Part shown: piece after piece, positions 36,719 through 46,204 of the stretch | Layout: each line of letters opens with the position of its first letter | Position numbering within the stretch: position 1 is the first letter of the stretch | DNA from: Faecalicatena contorta | GTDB taxonomy: Bacteria > Bacillota > Clostridia > Lachnospirales > Lachnospiraceae | DNA length: 64,000 nt | Assembly: GCF_021531975.1 (NCBI RefSeq) | Contig: NZ_JAFBIY010000002.1 | Location: forward strand, 278,061-342,060 | Direction of reading: 5' to 3' | The notes under the pieces: generated by a model | The model's database searches: none | What the model saw: the letters and a program-made list of their open reading frames with translations, nothing else | What the model was told of the DNA's origin: nothing | Made by a program: the position numbers and the translations under genes

Positions 36719-38211
36719 TATGCCAACCTTCCTGTCACTTTCGTAAGTGCATATATTTTCTCCAGAATCACATCTGTAAATGCACCCTTTTTCATTCTCC
36801 AGCCCCAGTTTCCGCCAAGCGTTGATGGTGTATTCATACGTGCCTGTGCACCGAGACCAAGGAAATCCTGTACCGGAATGATACAGGTATCTGCCACACT
36901 TCGCATGGCAAGACTGATATAATCCCAGTGAATCTCCGTTTCCGCAGTTGCCCGGTTATTCAGATATATCCTTGCCATTTCTTTATCTTCTGCGCAGATG
37001 GACTGATACCATCCCTGTAATGTATCGTTATCATGTGTTCCTGTATAGACCACACAGTTTCTTCCATAATTATGCGGTAAATAGTCACTCTCCTCACGGG
37101 AATCAAATGCAAACTGCAGTACCTTCATTCCCGGATATCCGCTGTCTGCAAGAAGACGTCTTACGCCGTCTGTCAGAAATCCGAGATCTTCCGCAATGAT
37201 CGGGAGATCACCAAGTCTTGCCTTTATCGCATTGAAAAGATCCATTCCCGGTCCCTTTTCCCAGTGTCCGTTTTCTGCAGTTTTATCACCATATGGAATG
37301 GAATAGTATTCATCAAATCCACGGAAATGATCGATTCGCATAATATCATACAGACGGAAACAATGTGAGACACGCTGTACCCACCATGCAAATCCTGTCT
37401 CCTGGTGATAGTCCCACTTGTACAGTGGATTTCCCCAGAGCTGTCCTGTCGCTGAGAATCCATCCGGCGGACATCCTGCCACGGCTAACGGCTGATGATT
37501 CTCATCCAGCTGGAATAATCCCGGATTTGCCCATGTATCCGCACTGTCGTACGCTACATAGATTGGGATATCTCCCACGATCTGAATGCCATTTTCATTT
37601 GCATAAGCCTTAAGCTCTGTCCACTGGGTATAGAACAGATACTGCAGATAGCTGTAGAACTCAATCTCATCTCTGAGCTCTGCCCGGTAATAATCCATGG
37701 CGTTCTGCCATCTGAGCTTAATGTCCTCTGCCCACTCATCCCAGCACCTGCCGTCAAACCGGTTCTTTACTGCTGTATAAAGAGCATAGTCATCCAGCCA
37801 GTAAGCTTCTTTTTCCTTGAATGTGAGGTAATCTTCTTCCTCAAGTCCTCCACTCTCTTTGATTCTCTCAAATGCAAGCTTCAGAATCAAAAATCTGGCA
37901 TGGAATACTTTCTCATAATTCACGGATTCTTCATCATCTCCAAAATCTGCCGCCTTACACTCCTCCTGCGTAAGATAACCATCCTCGATCAGTGACTCCA
38001 GGTCAATAAAGTATGGATTTCCGGCAAATGTAGAGAATGACTGATACGGAGAATCTCCGTATCCGGTCGGTCCAAGGGGCAGGATCTGCCACAGAGTCTG
38101 TCCGGATTTCTTCAGTATATCTACAAATTCATATGCCTCTTTCGAAAAACAGCCGATGCCGTATGGTGACGGCAGAGAGGATATCGGCATTAACATTCCA
38201 TTTCTTCTCAT
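36718..38211 (-). CDS. malQ: 4-alpha-glucanotransferase (amylomaltase, GH77)
   Basis: 497 residues, normal length. N-terminal [27 protein letters not shown], catalytic [10 protein letters not shown] (Asp nucleophile), [10 protein letters not shown] (Glu acid/base) and TGTHDNDT (transition-state Asp). It lengthens short maltodextrins so the phosphorylase can use them. Located between the permeases and glgP; a hairpin at 38234-38257 separates it from the permease gene. Confidence 0.97.
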   Translation of the reverse strand: MRRNGMLMPISSLPSPYGIGCFSKEAYEFVDILKKSGQTLWQILPLGPTGYGDSPYQSFSTFAGNPYFIDLESLIEDGYLTQEECKAADFGDDEESVNYEKVFHARFLILKLAFERIKESGGLEEEDYLTFKEKEAYWLDDYALYTAVKNRFDGRCWDEWAEDIKLRWQNAMDYYRAELRDEIEFYSYLQYLFYTQWTELKAYANENGIQIVGDIPIYVAYDSADTWANPGLFQLDENHQPLAVAGCPPDGFSATGQLWGNPLYKWDYHQETGFAWWVQRVSHCFRLYDIMRIDHFRGFDEYYSIPYGDKTAENGHWEKGPGMDLFNAIKARLGDLPIIAEDLGFLTDGVRRLLADSGYPGMKVLQFAFDSREESDYLPHNYGRNCVVYTGTHDNDTLQGWYQSICAEDKEMARIYLNNRATAETEIHWDYISLAMRSVADTCIIPVQDFLGLGAQARMNTPSTLGGNWGWRMKKGAFTDVILEKIYALTKVTGRLA

Positions 38212-38233
38212 CTTGTTTCTCCTTTACTAAAAA

Positions 38234-38257
38234 GGAACCCGCTTTTATGCGGGTTCC
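38234..38257 (-). terminator. Hairpin between maltodextrin permeases and malQ
   Basis: GGAACCCGC pairs perfectly with GCGGGTTCC around TTTTAT; on the minus strand TTTTT follows. A leaky terminator that would set transporter expression above that of malQ-glgP. Confidence 0.75.
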
Positions 38258-38261
38258 CGCG

Positions 38262-39098
38262 TTATCCTTTTACAGCACCTGCTGCAACACCCTTAATGAT
38301 GTGTTTCTGACAGGACAGATAGAAGATGATTACCGGAATAACGGCAAGGATAAGAGCTGCCATAATCGCGCCCATATCTACTCGTCCATAACTTCCCTTC
38401 ATGTACTGGATAATGATTGAAATCGTCTTATACTTATTCAGATCCAGTACCAGATATGGAAGCAGGAAGTCATTCCAGATCCACATGGTCTCCAGAATAC
38501 CTACGGAGATATATGTAGGTTTCATGATCGGAAGTACCACTGAGAAAAATGTACGAAGCGGCGTACATCCGTCAATCATAGCGGCTTCTTCAATCTCCAG
38601 CGGAATAGACTTAACAAATCCGCAGAACATGAATACCGCAAGACCCGCTCCAAATCCCAGATATATAATGATAATTCCCCAAGGTGTGTTAAGCCCGGTA
38701 CGGTCTGCCACCAGTGAAAGCGTAAACATAACCATCTGGAATGGTACTACCATTGAAAATACACAAAGTAAGTAAAGAGCCTGTGTAAATTTCGTTTTTA
38801 CTCTTGTGATATACCATGCGCACATGGAAGTACATACAAGAATCACAAGCACAGAACCAATGGTAATAAATACCGTCCAGCCAACAGCACTTAACAGATC
38901 ATATTTATCAATCGCTGCCACGTAATTGTCAAATCCAGTATACGTCTTTTCTGTCGGCAGTGCAAATGGTTCCTTATTAATAAATACCTTTTTCTTAAAG
39001 GAGTTCATAAGCACGATTAAAATAGGTGCAATGTAAACAAGACCAATAATGGTAAATACACCGGTACCAACCCAGCTTAATTTTTCTTTGATTTTCAT
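38262..39098 (-). CDS. ABC maltodextrin transporter permease, MalG type
   Basis: 278 residues, six helices, EAA loop IEEAAMIDGCTPLRTFFSVVLPIM. The ATG follows the stop of the MalF-type gene without any gap (TAAATG). Together they form the membrane channel. The ATPase is not encoded nearby. Confidence 0.93.
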   Translation of the reverse strand: MKIKEKLSWVGTGVFTIIGLVYIAPILIVLMNSFKKKVFINKEPFALPTEKTYTGFDNYVAAIDKYDLLSAVGWTVFITIGSVLVILVCTSMCAWYITRVKTKFTQALYLLCVFSMVVPFQMVMFTLSLVADRTGLNTPWGIIIIYLGFGAGLAVFMFCGFVKSIPLEIEEAAMIDGCTPLRTFFSVVLPIMKPTYISVGILETMWIWNDFLLPYLVLDLNKYKTISIIIQYMKGSYGRVDMGAIMAALILAVIPVIIFYLSCQKHIIKGVAAGAVKG

Positions 39099-39941
39099 TT
39101 ACTGCTGCACCTCCTTCGAACGTGTTGCACGAAGCTGTATCATTCCGATAGCTACTACGATCAGGAAGAAAATAACCGCCTTTGCCTGTCCGACACCTTC
39201 CCATCCGGTACGTCCGTAGAACGTATTAAAGATATTCAGTGCCATTAATTCAGACAGTTTTGAAGGTTCACCTGCTGTCAGTGACAGGTTCTGGTCAAAG
39301 AGCTTAAATCCATTTGTAATAGACAGGAACATACAGATCGTAATGGATGGCATCATCATCGGGATCGTAACCTTGAAAAGTCTCTGAATCGGTGTAGCAC
39401 CATCAATCTGTGCTGCTTCCATAACATCTCCCGGAATTGCCTGTAATCCTGCGATATAGATGATCATCATGTAACCAATCTGCTGCCAGCTTACAAGAAT
39501 GATCAGTCCCCAGAAGCCATACCACTGATTCAGACTGATCGCGGTATTATAGCTTGAGAGGAAACCATTAAAGATCAGCTGCCAGATATAACCAAGCACG
39601 ATACCACCGATCAGGTTCGGCATAAAGAAGATCGTACGGAAAATATTCGTTCCGCGCATCTTCTGTGTCAGTGCCATGGCAAGTAAAAATGCAATTACAT
39701 TAATCACAACAAGTGATACAACAGCAAACAGAACAGTCATCCAGAAAGAATGACGGAACATTGCATCCTTTAACGCTTCCAGATAATTGGAAAATCCTAC
39801 AAATTTCGCATCCGTAACTGTCGTAAATTTACAGAAAGACAGCCAGATACCCATGATAAATGGAACAATAAAGCCGATAATAAATGCGCAGAATGTCGGA
39901 AGTACGAATATCGGCATATAACGTTTTATGGCTTTTTCCAC
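39099..39941 (-). CDS. ABC maltodextrin transporter permease, MalF type (GTG start)
   Basis: 280 residues starting with GTG at 39941 after GAAGGAGGG. Six helices and the EAA loop VMEAAQIDGATPIQRLFKVTIPMM. It is shorter than enteric MalF, lacking the large periplasmic P2 domain, as usual in Gram-positives. Confidence 0.93.
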   Translation of the reverse strand: MEKAIKRYMPIFVLPTFCAFIIGFIVPFIMGIWLSFCKFTTVTDAKFVGFSNYLEALKDAMFRHSFWMTVLFAVVSLVVINVIAFLLAMALTQKMRGTNIFRTIFFMPNLIGGIVLGYIWQLIFNGFLSSYNTAISLNQWYGFWGLIILVSWQQIGYMMIIYIAGLQAIPGDVMEAAQIDGATPIQRLFKVTIPMMMPSITICMFLSITNGFKLFDQNLSLTAGEPSKLSELMALNIFNTFYGRTGWEGVGQAKAVIFFLIVVAIGMIQLRATRSKEVQQ

Positions 39942-39966
39942 AAAACTCCCTCCTTCTCTCTAAAAA

Positions 39967-39996
39967 CGGCGGACGAACACTTCATGTCGCCCGCCG
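39967..39996 (-). terminator. Intercistronic hairpin between maltodextrin-binding protein and permeases
   Basis: CGGCGG pairs with CCGCCG, with extra GACG/CGTC-type pairing inside; TTTTTAG follows on the minus strand. Same position in the operon as the hairpin at 18519-18554. Confidence 0.7.
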
Positions 39997-40017
39997 TGTA
40001 ACTCTTATGTTTCCTTT

Positions 40018-41316
40018 TTATTTTGCTGCTGCAGCTTCTGTTGCCCATCCGTCAACGAATGCTGTCTTAACTGCATCCCAGTTAGCATCTGTCTGATCTG
40101 CTGCGTATGCTGTAAGAGCTGAACCAACACCGTTCTTCCACTCTTCTGAAGGCATTGTAGAGAAGTTCCATGAAACAGGAGTCTTACCTTCTTCCAGATA
40201 TTTATTAGCTTCATTTACAAGTACGTTATCGGATTCCAGGTTAGACTTGAATGGAATTACGAATCCCATATCCTTGCACATTGCTTCTACACCTGTATCA
40301 GATGTTACACACCAGTTAATAAAGTCAAGTGTTGCCTGAATATCATCTTCAGAAGCTTTTGCATTTACACACCAGTAGTTCTCTGTACCTGTGCAGACAC
40401 CCTGATCTTCTTCACCTTCTACACCAATGTAGATTGGAAGGATTCCAAGATTCTCATCACCAAGGTCAGCTACATCGTTATATGCCCATGTACCATTCTG
40501 ATAGAATACTGCTTCTTCTGTTACGAACTCTGCTACTGCATCGTCACCTGTCTTTGTAGAAAGAAGTGCAGGATCACATGTTGCATTGTTGATGTACAGA
40601 TCCCAGATCGCACGGTAGTTGTCAAGGTATGTACCTTTGATTGCATCTGTTGTATCGATACCGTCAGCTTTGTACTCATAGTAGATCGGAAGGTTTGCAA
40701 GATGTGTCTTAAATCTCCAGTCAGAAGATCCATCCATACCTGCAGATGTGAATGCTGTAAATCCAAGTTCATCTTTACGAGCTGAAATGTCTTCTACTAC
40801 TTTCTTGAAGCTGTCAAAATCAGTAATGTCTTCTGCTGAATATCCAGCTTCCTTAAGAAGTGCTTTGTTGTAAATGATACCATAGTTCTCAATAACGTAT
40901 GCGATACCTGACATCTTATCTCCGTCCATCAGTGCGAAAGAATCATCTGTAAGCTCGCCTGCAATGTCAGAACCGGATAAGTCATAGCAGTAATCTTTCC
41001 AGCTTGCAAGACCAACAGGTCCGTTTACCTGGAATAATGTCGGAGCTTCTGTCTTAGCCATCTCGGATTTTAATGTCTTCTCATATTCTCCGGATGCTGC
41101 TGTCAGAACTGTTACAGGAACACCTGTCTCATCTGTGTAAGCTTCTGCAAGAGCCTGCCACTGTTCATCTGCTTCTGGTTTGAAGTTCAGATAGTAAACT
41201 TTTCCTTTTGCATCTGAGGATCCGCTGTCATCAGATGAGGAACTTCCACAGCCTGCAAGGAGGCTTAAGGACATTGCTGCTACCAGTAAAACTGATAATA
41301 CTTTTTTCAATTTCAT
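40018..41316 (-). CDS. ABC transporter maltodextrin-binding lipoprotein
   Basis: 432 residues from the ATG at 41316 (GAGGAG site); the open frame upstream is not coding. Signal MKLKKVLSVLLVAAMSLSLLAGC with lipobox LLAGC, a Ser/Asp linker, then a family 1 binding protein fold (VYYLNFKPEADEQWQALAEAYT, NGTWAYNDVADLGDENLG). Surface capture of maltodextrins is inferred from the malQ-glgP linkage. Confidence 0.92.
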   Translation of the reverse strand: MKLKKVLSVLLVAAMSLSLLAGCGSSSSDDSGSSDAKGKVYYLNFKPEADEQWQALAEAYTDETGVPVTVLTAASGEYEKTLKSEMAKTEAPTLFQVNGPVGLASWKDYCYDLSGSDIAGELTDDSFALMDGDKMSGIAYVIENYGIIYNKALLKEAGYSAEDITDFDSFKKVVEDISARKDELGFTAFTSAGMDGSSDWRFKTHLANLPIYYEYKADGIDTTDAIKGTYLDNYRAIWDLYINNATCDPALLSTKTGDDAVAEFVTEEAVFYQNGTWAYNDVADLGDENLGILPIYIGVEGEEDQGVCTGTENYWCVNAKASEDDIQATLDFINWCVTSDTGVEAMCKDMGFVIPFKSNLESDNVLVNEANKYLEEGKTPVSWNFSTMPSEEWKNGVGSALTAYAADQTDANWDAVKTAFVDGWATEAAAAK

Positions 41317-41429
41317 ACTGTTCTCCTCTTTTCTAAAACTTTCGTTTTTTTGTTTCTGAAGATATACTAGCAAAAAAGAATGCAAAACATTTAACAATAA
41401 AAAAACCAACTATGCAAAAAAATAAACTT

Positions 41430-41456
41430 AAAGGCGAAGCATCACTGCTCCGCCTC
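41430..41456 (-). terminator. Terminator overlapping the end of the second binding-protein gene
   Basis: AGGCGAAGC pairs with GCTCCGCCT (one mismatch); on the minus strand TTTAAGTTTATTTTTTTG follows. It separates the regulator/binding-protein operon from the transporter operon. Confidence 0.7.
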
Positions 41457-42740
41457 AAACTGTTCTATACTCTTATCTTCTTCCTGCGTAAACTGCTCCG
41501 GTGTAATCTTACCGGTTATCAGATCCGGCAGAAAGGTTCCCAGCGTCTCTTCCTGCAGAATGGAATTCCACTTCACCTGATAATTCGGTACAATCTGTGG
41601 ATTTCCCTGATATGCCCGGATATAATCCTGCACCACCCGATTTCCACTGGCACCATGATTCCGGAACAGAGCTTCTTTTTCTTCTTTATTCAGTTTCGTA
41701 CGAAACTTTAAGAATTCCACAGCTCCTTTTTTTACCTCGTCACTGTAGCTGGACACGACCGACCAGCCAAAGGTCTCCGGAGAAGAGACAAGCTTATTCC
41801 CCGGAAATGGTGAGAAATGTACCTTTTCTTCCCACTCCGCTGAGGGGATCTGATCGATCATCCAATACCCATTTGGAATCATCGCTGCTTTCCCGGAAAA
41901 GAAGTTCTCATACGACACATCAAAGTTCTGACGAATCGCATCTTTCGTCGTATAAGAAAATAATCGTTTCAGCGTCTCTGCCATATGCAGACCGCTTTCA
42001 TTCTGATAGGTGTCCGGATAGATTTTCTTCATGAACTCTGCGCCTTCCGGTGTATCAGAGAGCTCTGCCGTAGCCAGAAGCATCGCTGCCCAGGCAGTAC
42101 CCTCTGTATGAAGTGCAAGAGGCGTAATGCCATATGACTCAAGCCTCTCACATACATCCCAGAATTCTTCCCACGTTTCCGGGAACTTGTCAATTCCCGC
42201 CTTCGCGAACAGCTCCTCATTCCAGAATACACCTGAGCAGGAGAACGCTGCCGTACTAAGCGGTGCCAGATATATCCTGCCATCCGGTTCCGTGAAGCTC
42301 TCCAGCACAACCGGCTCTATCATATCCATCCATTCTTCATCTTCCAGAATGTAGGGAGACAGATCTTCAATCCGACCATCCGCTATCATCATCTGATAAA
42401 AGGAAGGAAGCATACGAAGATCTGTGATGATCGCAGGTAATTTGTCGGTAACATTCAGCCGTCTTAAGTTCTGCCGGTACTCATCCTCCGTCTCCATGAT
42501 CCATTCCACATCGATCTCGTAGACCCCGTCATATTCCTCATTGAACTTTACGACAACATTTTCTTCGTTCTTTTTACCGGTAGATGGATCTACCGTAAGA
42601 ATCATCGGAATCTTTATTTCACTCTGACTGTTCTTTATATTCTTTTCCTCTTTCGAACCGCAGCCGGCAAAAAGCGCACCTGTCAGCATCACACATATGA
42701 GCACTGAGAACAGTCTTTTGTTTATTCCTTTATTCCACAT
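41442..42740 (-). CDS. Second extracellular solute-binding lipoprotein, linked to YesM/YesN
   Basis: 432 residues from the ATG at 42740 (GGGAGGTG site); it overlaps the kinase gene end by 11 bases. Signal with lipobox ALFAGC, then a family 1 binding-protein fold (MILTVDPSTGKKNEENVVVKF, AAFSCSGVFWNEELFAKAGID, GKAAMIPNGYWMIDQIPS). No permease follows directly. Position in the two-component operon suggests it presents ligand to the sensor kinase, or is an alternative receptor for the adjacent importer. Confidence 0.88.
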   Translation of the reverse strand: MWNKGINKRLFSVLICVMLTGALFAGCGSKEEKNIKNSQSEIKIPMILTVDPSTGKKNEENVVVKFNEEYDGVYEIDVEWIMETEDEYRQNLRRLNVTDKLPAIITDLRMLPSFYQMMIADGRIEDLSPYILEDEEWMDMIEPVVLESFTEPDGRIYLAPLSTAAFSCSGVFWNEELFAKAGIDKFPETWEEFWDVCERLESYGITPLALHTEGTAWAAMLLATAELSDTPEGAEFMKKIYPDTYQNESGLHMAETLKRLFSYTTKDAIRQNFDVSYENFFSGKAAMIPNGYWMIDQIPSAEWEEKVHFSPFPGNKLVSSPETFGWSVVSSYSDEVKKGAVEFLKFRTKLNKEEKEALFRNHGASGNRVVQDYIRAYQGNPQIVPNYQVKWNSILQEETLGTFLPDLITGKITPEQFTQEEDKSIEQFEAEQ

Positions 42741-44496
42741 GTCCTTCACCTCCCGGAATCCGAATGATGCAGCTCGTTCCTTCCGGCTCTGCATGATAAA
42801 GGATCCTTACATCATCTCCATACTTAAGCCGCAGTCTGGTAATGATATTCGAAAGACCGTACCCACGGTTTTCATCCGGAAAACTATCTTTCACCTTACT
42901 AAGCGGCAGTTCATTCAGATCATTGAGCCTTTGGACCATTTCCTCTTCCATAGGTGTACCGTTGTTATACACAACAAATTCCAGTACTTCTCCTTCTTTT
43001 TTCACTGCGATCCGGATAATGCCGCCTTCATAAATATCGCAGAAACCATATTTAATCGCATTTTCAACAAGGGGCTGCAGCACCAGTTTAAGCATACTGG
43101 TCTGTTTTGGATCCACCTGGCAGTCAATCTCATATCGGAACAGATTCTCGTTTCGGATCTGCTGTATCTCCATATAGCTCTTCACGTTTTCCAGCTCATC
43201 CTCAACTGTGACCACATCTTTCCCCTTACTCAATGAGAGGCGCAGGTATTTGGACAATGCCTGTATCATCTTCATCGTTGTCTCTTCCTTATTAATACGG
43301 GCAAGCATATAGATCGTATCCAGCGTATTATATAAGAAGTGTGGATTGATCTGGCTGATCAGCATATTAAGCTCACTTGTCCTTAGCTCCTTCTGCTGCA
43401 TCTTAATCTCTTCCAGAAGTTCCTCTATATTTCCAAGCATTTCATTATAGGAATGCCCAATCTGGTCCAGTTCCGTATGGGTCTCCAGTTCGATCGTATT
43501 GTCAAAGTCCTTTCCGTCAAAACTACTCATTGCTTCGCTGATATCCTGAATCGGCTTTGTAAATCGCTGCGAGAAATAGATACTTAAAACTAACGCGATC
43601 GCAATGACGATCACATAGATACCCGCCAGCACGAAAAGCATACGAAGCGTTCCGCTGTTCAATACGCTGTCAGGCACGAAAGAAAATACAATCAGACCGC
43701 TTTCATTCTGACGATATGCCGATATAACACCATCTGGCACTGAAGCACCGTCCAGGATCATGCCGCTGCCACTCGTGGCACTGCTTTTCGCGAAAATATC
43801 TTCTATGGGAATGTGCATGCCTTCCGACGCTTTCACGCTGCATACATTTCCGTTTTCATCCATGATACCCGAAGCGCTCTTCTCCTCCTGTGTTCCACCA
43901 GCTACCACCCTGTCCAGATATCTTTTTTCCATCTTAAGGAACAGCATACCCGGTTCATGGTTGTATTCCATACTTCTTATGTATCTTCCTATGAAAAGTG
44001 CCGGTTCTCCAGTCCCGAATAAAGTGTCTTCTGTCCAGAACCATACAGTTTTCGAATAATCCTCACCAAGTTTTTCCTCAAATCCGCTTTGTTTAAAATC
44101 ATCATAAGTAACATCTGAGTAATAACGGCAATACACATTGGACTTATTATCTACGTAACAGTACTCTGACACATAGTCCAGATCAATATAGGCAAAATAT
44201 TTACCAAGAGCCGTACGGTTCACTTCTTCCATTTCATTTTTCTGAAGGCTTTTCTGTACATCATCATAGACAATACACTCTGCCGTTACTTCATCACTTT
44301 TCTGGTACATATTGTCCAGTGCAATGCCCATTTTCTCATCTACGAACCTGTACTTATCCACTACCGTCTTTGTGACGCTCTTTTGCATATATCCCCATAC
44401 ACCAACGCTGGAAAGACATAGTGCAAGCGCAAGAAGGACGATTGTATATTTCAAATATTTTCTCTGGATGCCTGACTTAAGCATTCTTTTTCTCAT
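42730..44496 (-). CDS. Sensor histidine kinase, YesM type
   Basis: 588 residues. A membrane helix near 15-33, a large extracytoplasmic sensing domain (about 35-275), a second helix near 285-308, a HAMP-like linker, the His-kinase domain with the phospho-acceptor INPHFLYNTLDTIYML, and an HATPase domain (LQPLVENAIKYGF, NRGYGLSNIITRL). It senses an extracellular carbohydrate signal and phosphorylates the YesN-type partner encoded 4 bases overlapping upstream. Confidence 0.94.
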   Translation of the reverse strand: MRKRMLKSGIQRKYLKYTIVLLALALCLSSVGVWGYMQKSVTKTVVDKYRFVDEKMGIALDNMYQKSDEVTAECIVYDDVQKSLQKNEMEEVNRTALGKYFAYIDLDYVSEYCYVDNKSNVYCRYYSDVTYDDFKQSGFEEKLGEDYSKTVWFWTEDTLFGTGEPALFIGRYIRSMEYNHEPGMLFLKMEKRYLDRVVAGGTQEEKSASGIMDENGNVCSVKASEGMHIPIEDIFAKSSATSGSGMILDGASVPDGVISAYRQNESGLIVFSFVPDSVLNSGTLRMLFVLAGIYVIVIAIALVLSIYFSQRFTKPIQDISEAMSSFDGKDFDNTIELETHTELDQIGHSYNEMLGNIEELLEEIKMQQKELRTSELNMLISQINPHFLYNTLDTIYMLARINKEETTMKMIQALSKYLRLSLSKGKDVVTVEDELENVKSYMEIQQIRNENLFRYEIDCQVDPKQTSMLKLVLQPLVENAIKYGFCDIYEGGIIRIAVKKEGEVLEFVVYNNGTPMEEEMVQRLNDLNELPLSKVKDSFPDENRGYGLSNIITRLRLKYGDDVRILYHAEPEGTSCIIRIPGGEGHVE

Positions 44497-46085
44497 ACTT
44501 CGTATTCCTTTTTATACTCACTGGGCAGTTTTCCTGTATACTGCTTGAACAAATGTGAAAAGTATGACGGGTTACTGATACCGACCTGTTCACATATGGT
44601 ACCGATACTTACATTTCCCTCTTCCAGAAGTCTCTTTGCTTTCTCCATCCTCTGCTGCAGGATATACTTCTTAAAGGTCATATGAAATGTATTTTTAAAC
44701 ACTCTTCCGAAATAAACCGGGTTCAGATAAACATGTGTTGCAACAGACACAATAGACAGCTCCTCATCGTCCAGATGCTCATCTATGTATGCAACAGCTG
44801 CCTGAATATATTCTTTGAAATATTTCGTTTCATCCTTCTCGGCACTGTTCTGTCTTTCTTCAATCACACTTCCGATAATCTTATAGCATACGTCTACCGC
44901 CCTGGCAGCGTTCAGATTCTGCATATTGGAATAATAGTTCTGGAACTTTTCCTTCAATTCATCCGTCATCCCATAGGAATCCTTGATCATAAGCTCTACT
45001 TTCAGCATGATCTTATGAAGATACTTGCACTGTAGTTCTTCGTCCTTCGGAAGACTGTAGATCATATGAATGAAAGCATCCTTAAGCTCCTTCTGGTTAT
45101 TCTTTCTTACCGCATTCACAATTAAAATATCCGCATCACCGGAAGAGCCTTTATCCGTATATTCTTCCACATCATCAGAAACTGCAAGTGCACTTGCCCC
45201 TGCGGAAGCTGCAATCCCAAACAGCTTTTCCGCCTCTTCATAGCTCCTTTTGATTCCTTCAATTCCTTTATATGGCTTGGATATTGCCGCAATAACCGGA
45301 CCTGTGCCTTTTCGCTTTGTTTCCTCCAGAAGATGCTTCAGTTCTCTTACCACAGCATTATCCTGCGTCTTAACAATGAAAACATAATTTTCTTCCGAAT
45401 TTTCCATTTTCCAGTAATCATAGTTTTCTCTGATCGGTCCCTCAAGAAGACTTACAAGCTTAAGCCTTGCGGCCTCATAATCCAGTGAATTCGTAATCTT
45501 ATATGCAATATCGATATCCACACATACCGTAATAAAGCGGTCATTTTCCAAAAGGACATTGCCGATGGCGTCAAAAACTTCCTTCACTTTATCGTATTCC
45601 AGACGGTTCTGTACATATTTCTGCACAACCACCTGAAGAAAGCTTGTGGAATCTGATACAAGCAGCTTTTCCCAGCTTTCATATTTTTCTTCTGCTTTCT
45701 GCTGTTCCAGACACTTCCGATAGACGCCTTCCATTGTCTCCTGAAGCTTGTCATCCTCAATCGGTTTCAGCAGATATGCAAAGGCCCCCAGGTCACACGC
45801 CTGCTTGGCATATTCAAAATCCCGGTAGGCGCTCAGTACAACGAACAGGCAGTCAAAATCTTCCTTTTGAATCTCTTCCATTACCATAAGTCCGGTAATC
45901 TGCTTCATCCGTATGTCAGTAAGAACTACATGTGGTCTTACTTCACGGATGACCTCCAGTGCCTGCTCCCCGCTGGAAGCAGAACCAACCACCTCAAATC
46001 CCATGCTTTCCCAGTCGTATGTGTGCAAAAGCCCCTGCAAAAGTATCGGTTCATCATCTACAATTACCAGTTTTAACAATTTCAT
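44493..46085 (-). CDS. Response regulator with AraC-type DNA-binding domain, YesN type
   Basis: 530 residues from the ATG at 46085 (GGGGATAG site), starting MKLLKLVIVDDEP. Receiver domain with phospho-acceptor Asp57 (VVLTDIRM), a long middle region, and a C-terminal AraC HTH pair (ELSIVSVATHVYLNPVYFGRVFKNT; GTICEQVGISNPSYFSHLFKQYTGKLPSEY). It probably activates the maltodextrin transporter operon. The stop overlaps the kinase start (ATGA). Confidence 0.94.
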   Translation of the reverse strand: MKLLKLVIVDDEPILLQGLLHTYDWESMGFEVVGSASSGEQALEVIREVRPHVVLTDIRMKQITGLMVMEEIQKEDFDCLFVVLSAYRDFEYAKQACDLGAFAYLLKPIEDDKLQETMEGVYRKCLEQQKAEEKYESWEKLLVSDSTSFLQVVVQKYVQNRLEYDKVKEVFDAIGNVLLENDRFITVCVDIDIAYKITNSLDYEAARLKLVSLLEGPIRENYDYWKMENSEENYVFIVKTQDNAVVRELKHLLEETKRKGTGPVIAAISKPYKGIEGIKRSYEEAEKLFGIAASAGASALAVSDDVEEYTDKGSSGDADILIVNAVRKNNQKELKDAFIHMIYSLPKDEELQCKYLHKIMLKVELMIKDSYGMTDELKEKFQNYYSNMQNLNAARAVDVCYKIIGSVIEERQNSAEKDETKYFKEYIQAAVAYIDEHLDDEELSIVSVATHVYLNPVYFGRVFKNTFHMTFKKYILQQRMEKAKRLLEEGNVSIGTICEQVGISNPSYFSHLFKQYTGKLPSEYKKEYEV

Positions 46086-46166
46086 AACTATCCCCATTTG
46101 ATACAATTTTAAATACATTTTTATTTTCTCCTTCAATTGTATTGTTCAAACAGGAAATCATTTTAT

Positions 46167-46204
46167 AAAAAACTATACTTTTTATGCAAAAAACTATACT
46201 TTTT
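46167..46204. repeat. Tandem 17-bp repeat upstream of the response-regulator gene
   Basis: Two identical units AAAAAACTATACTTTTT (46167-46183 and 46188-46204), separated by ATGC, giving a 21-base period, two helical turns. The second unit contains the stop codon of the PucR-type gene. Candidate regulator binding sites or overlapping promoters for the two-component operon. Confidence 0.6.
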
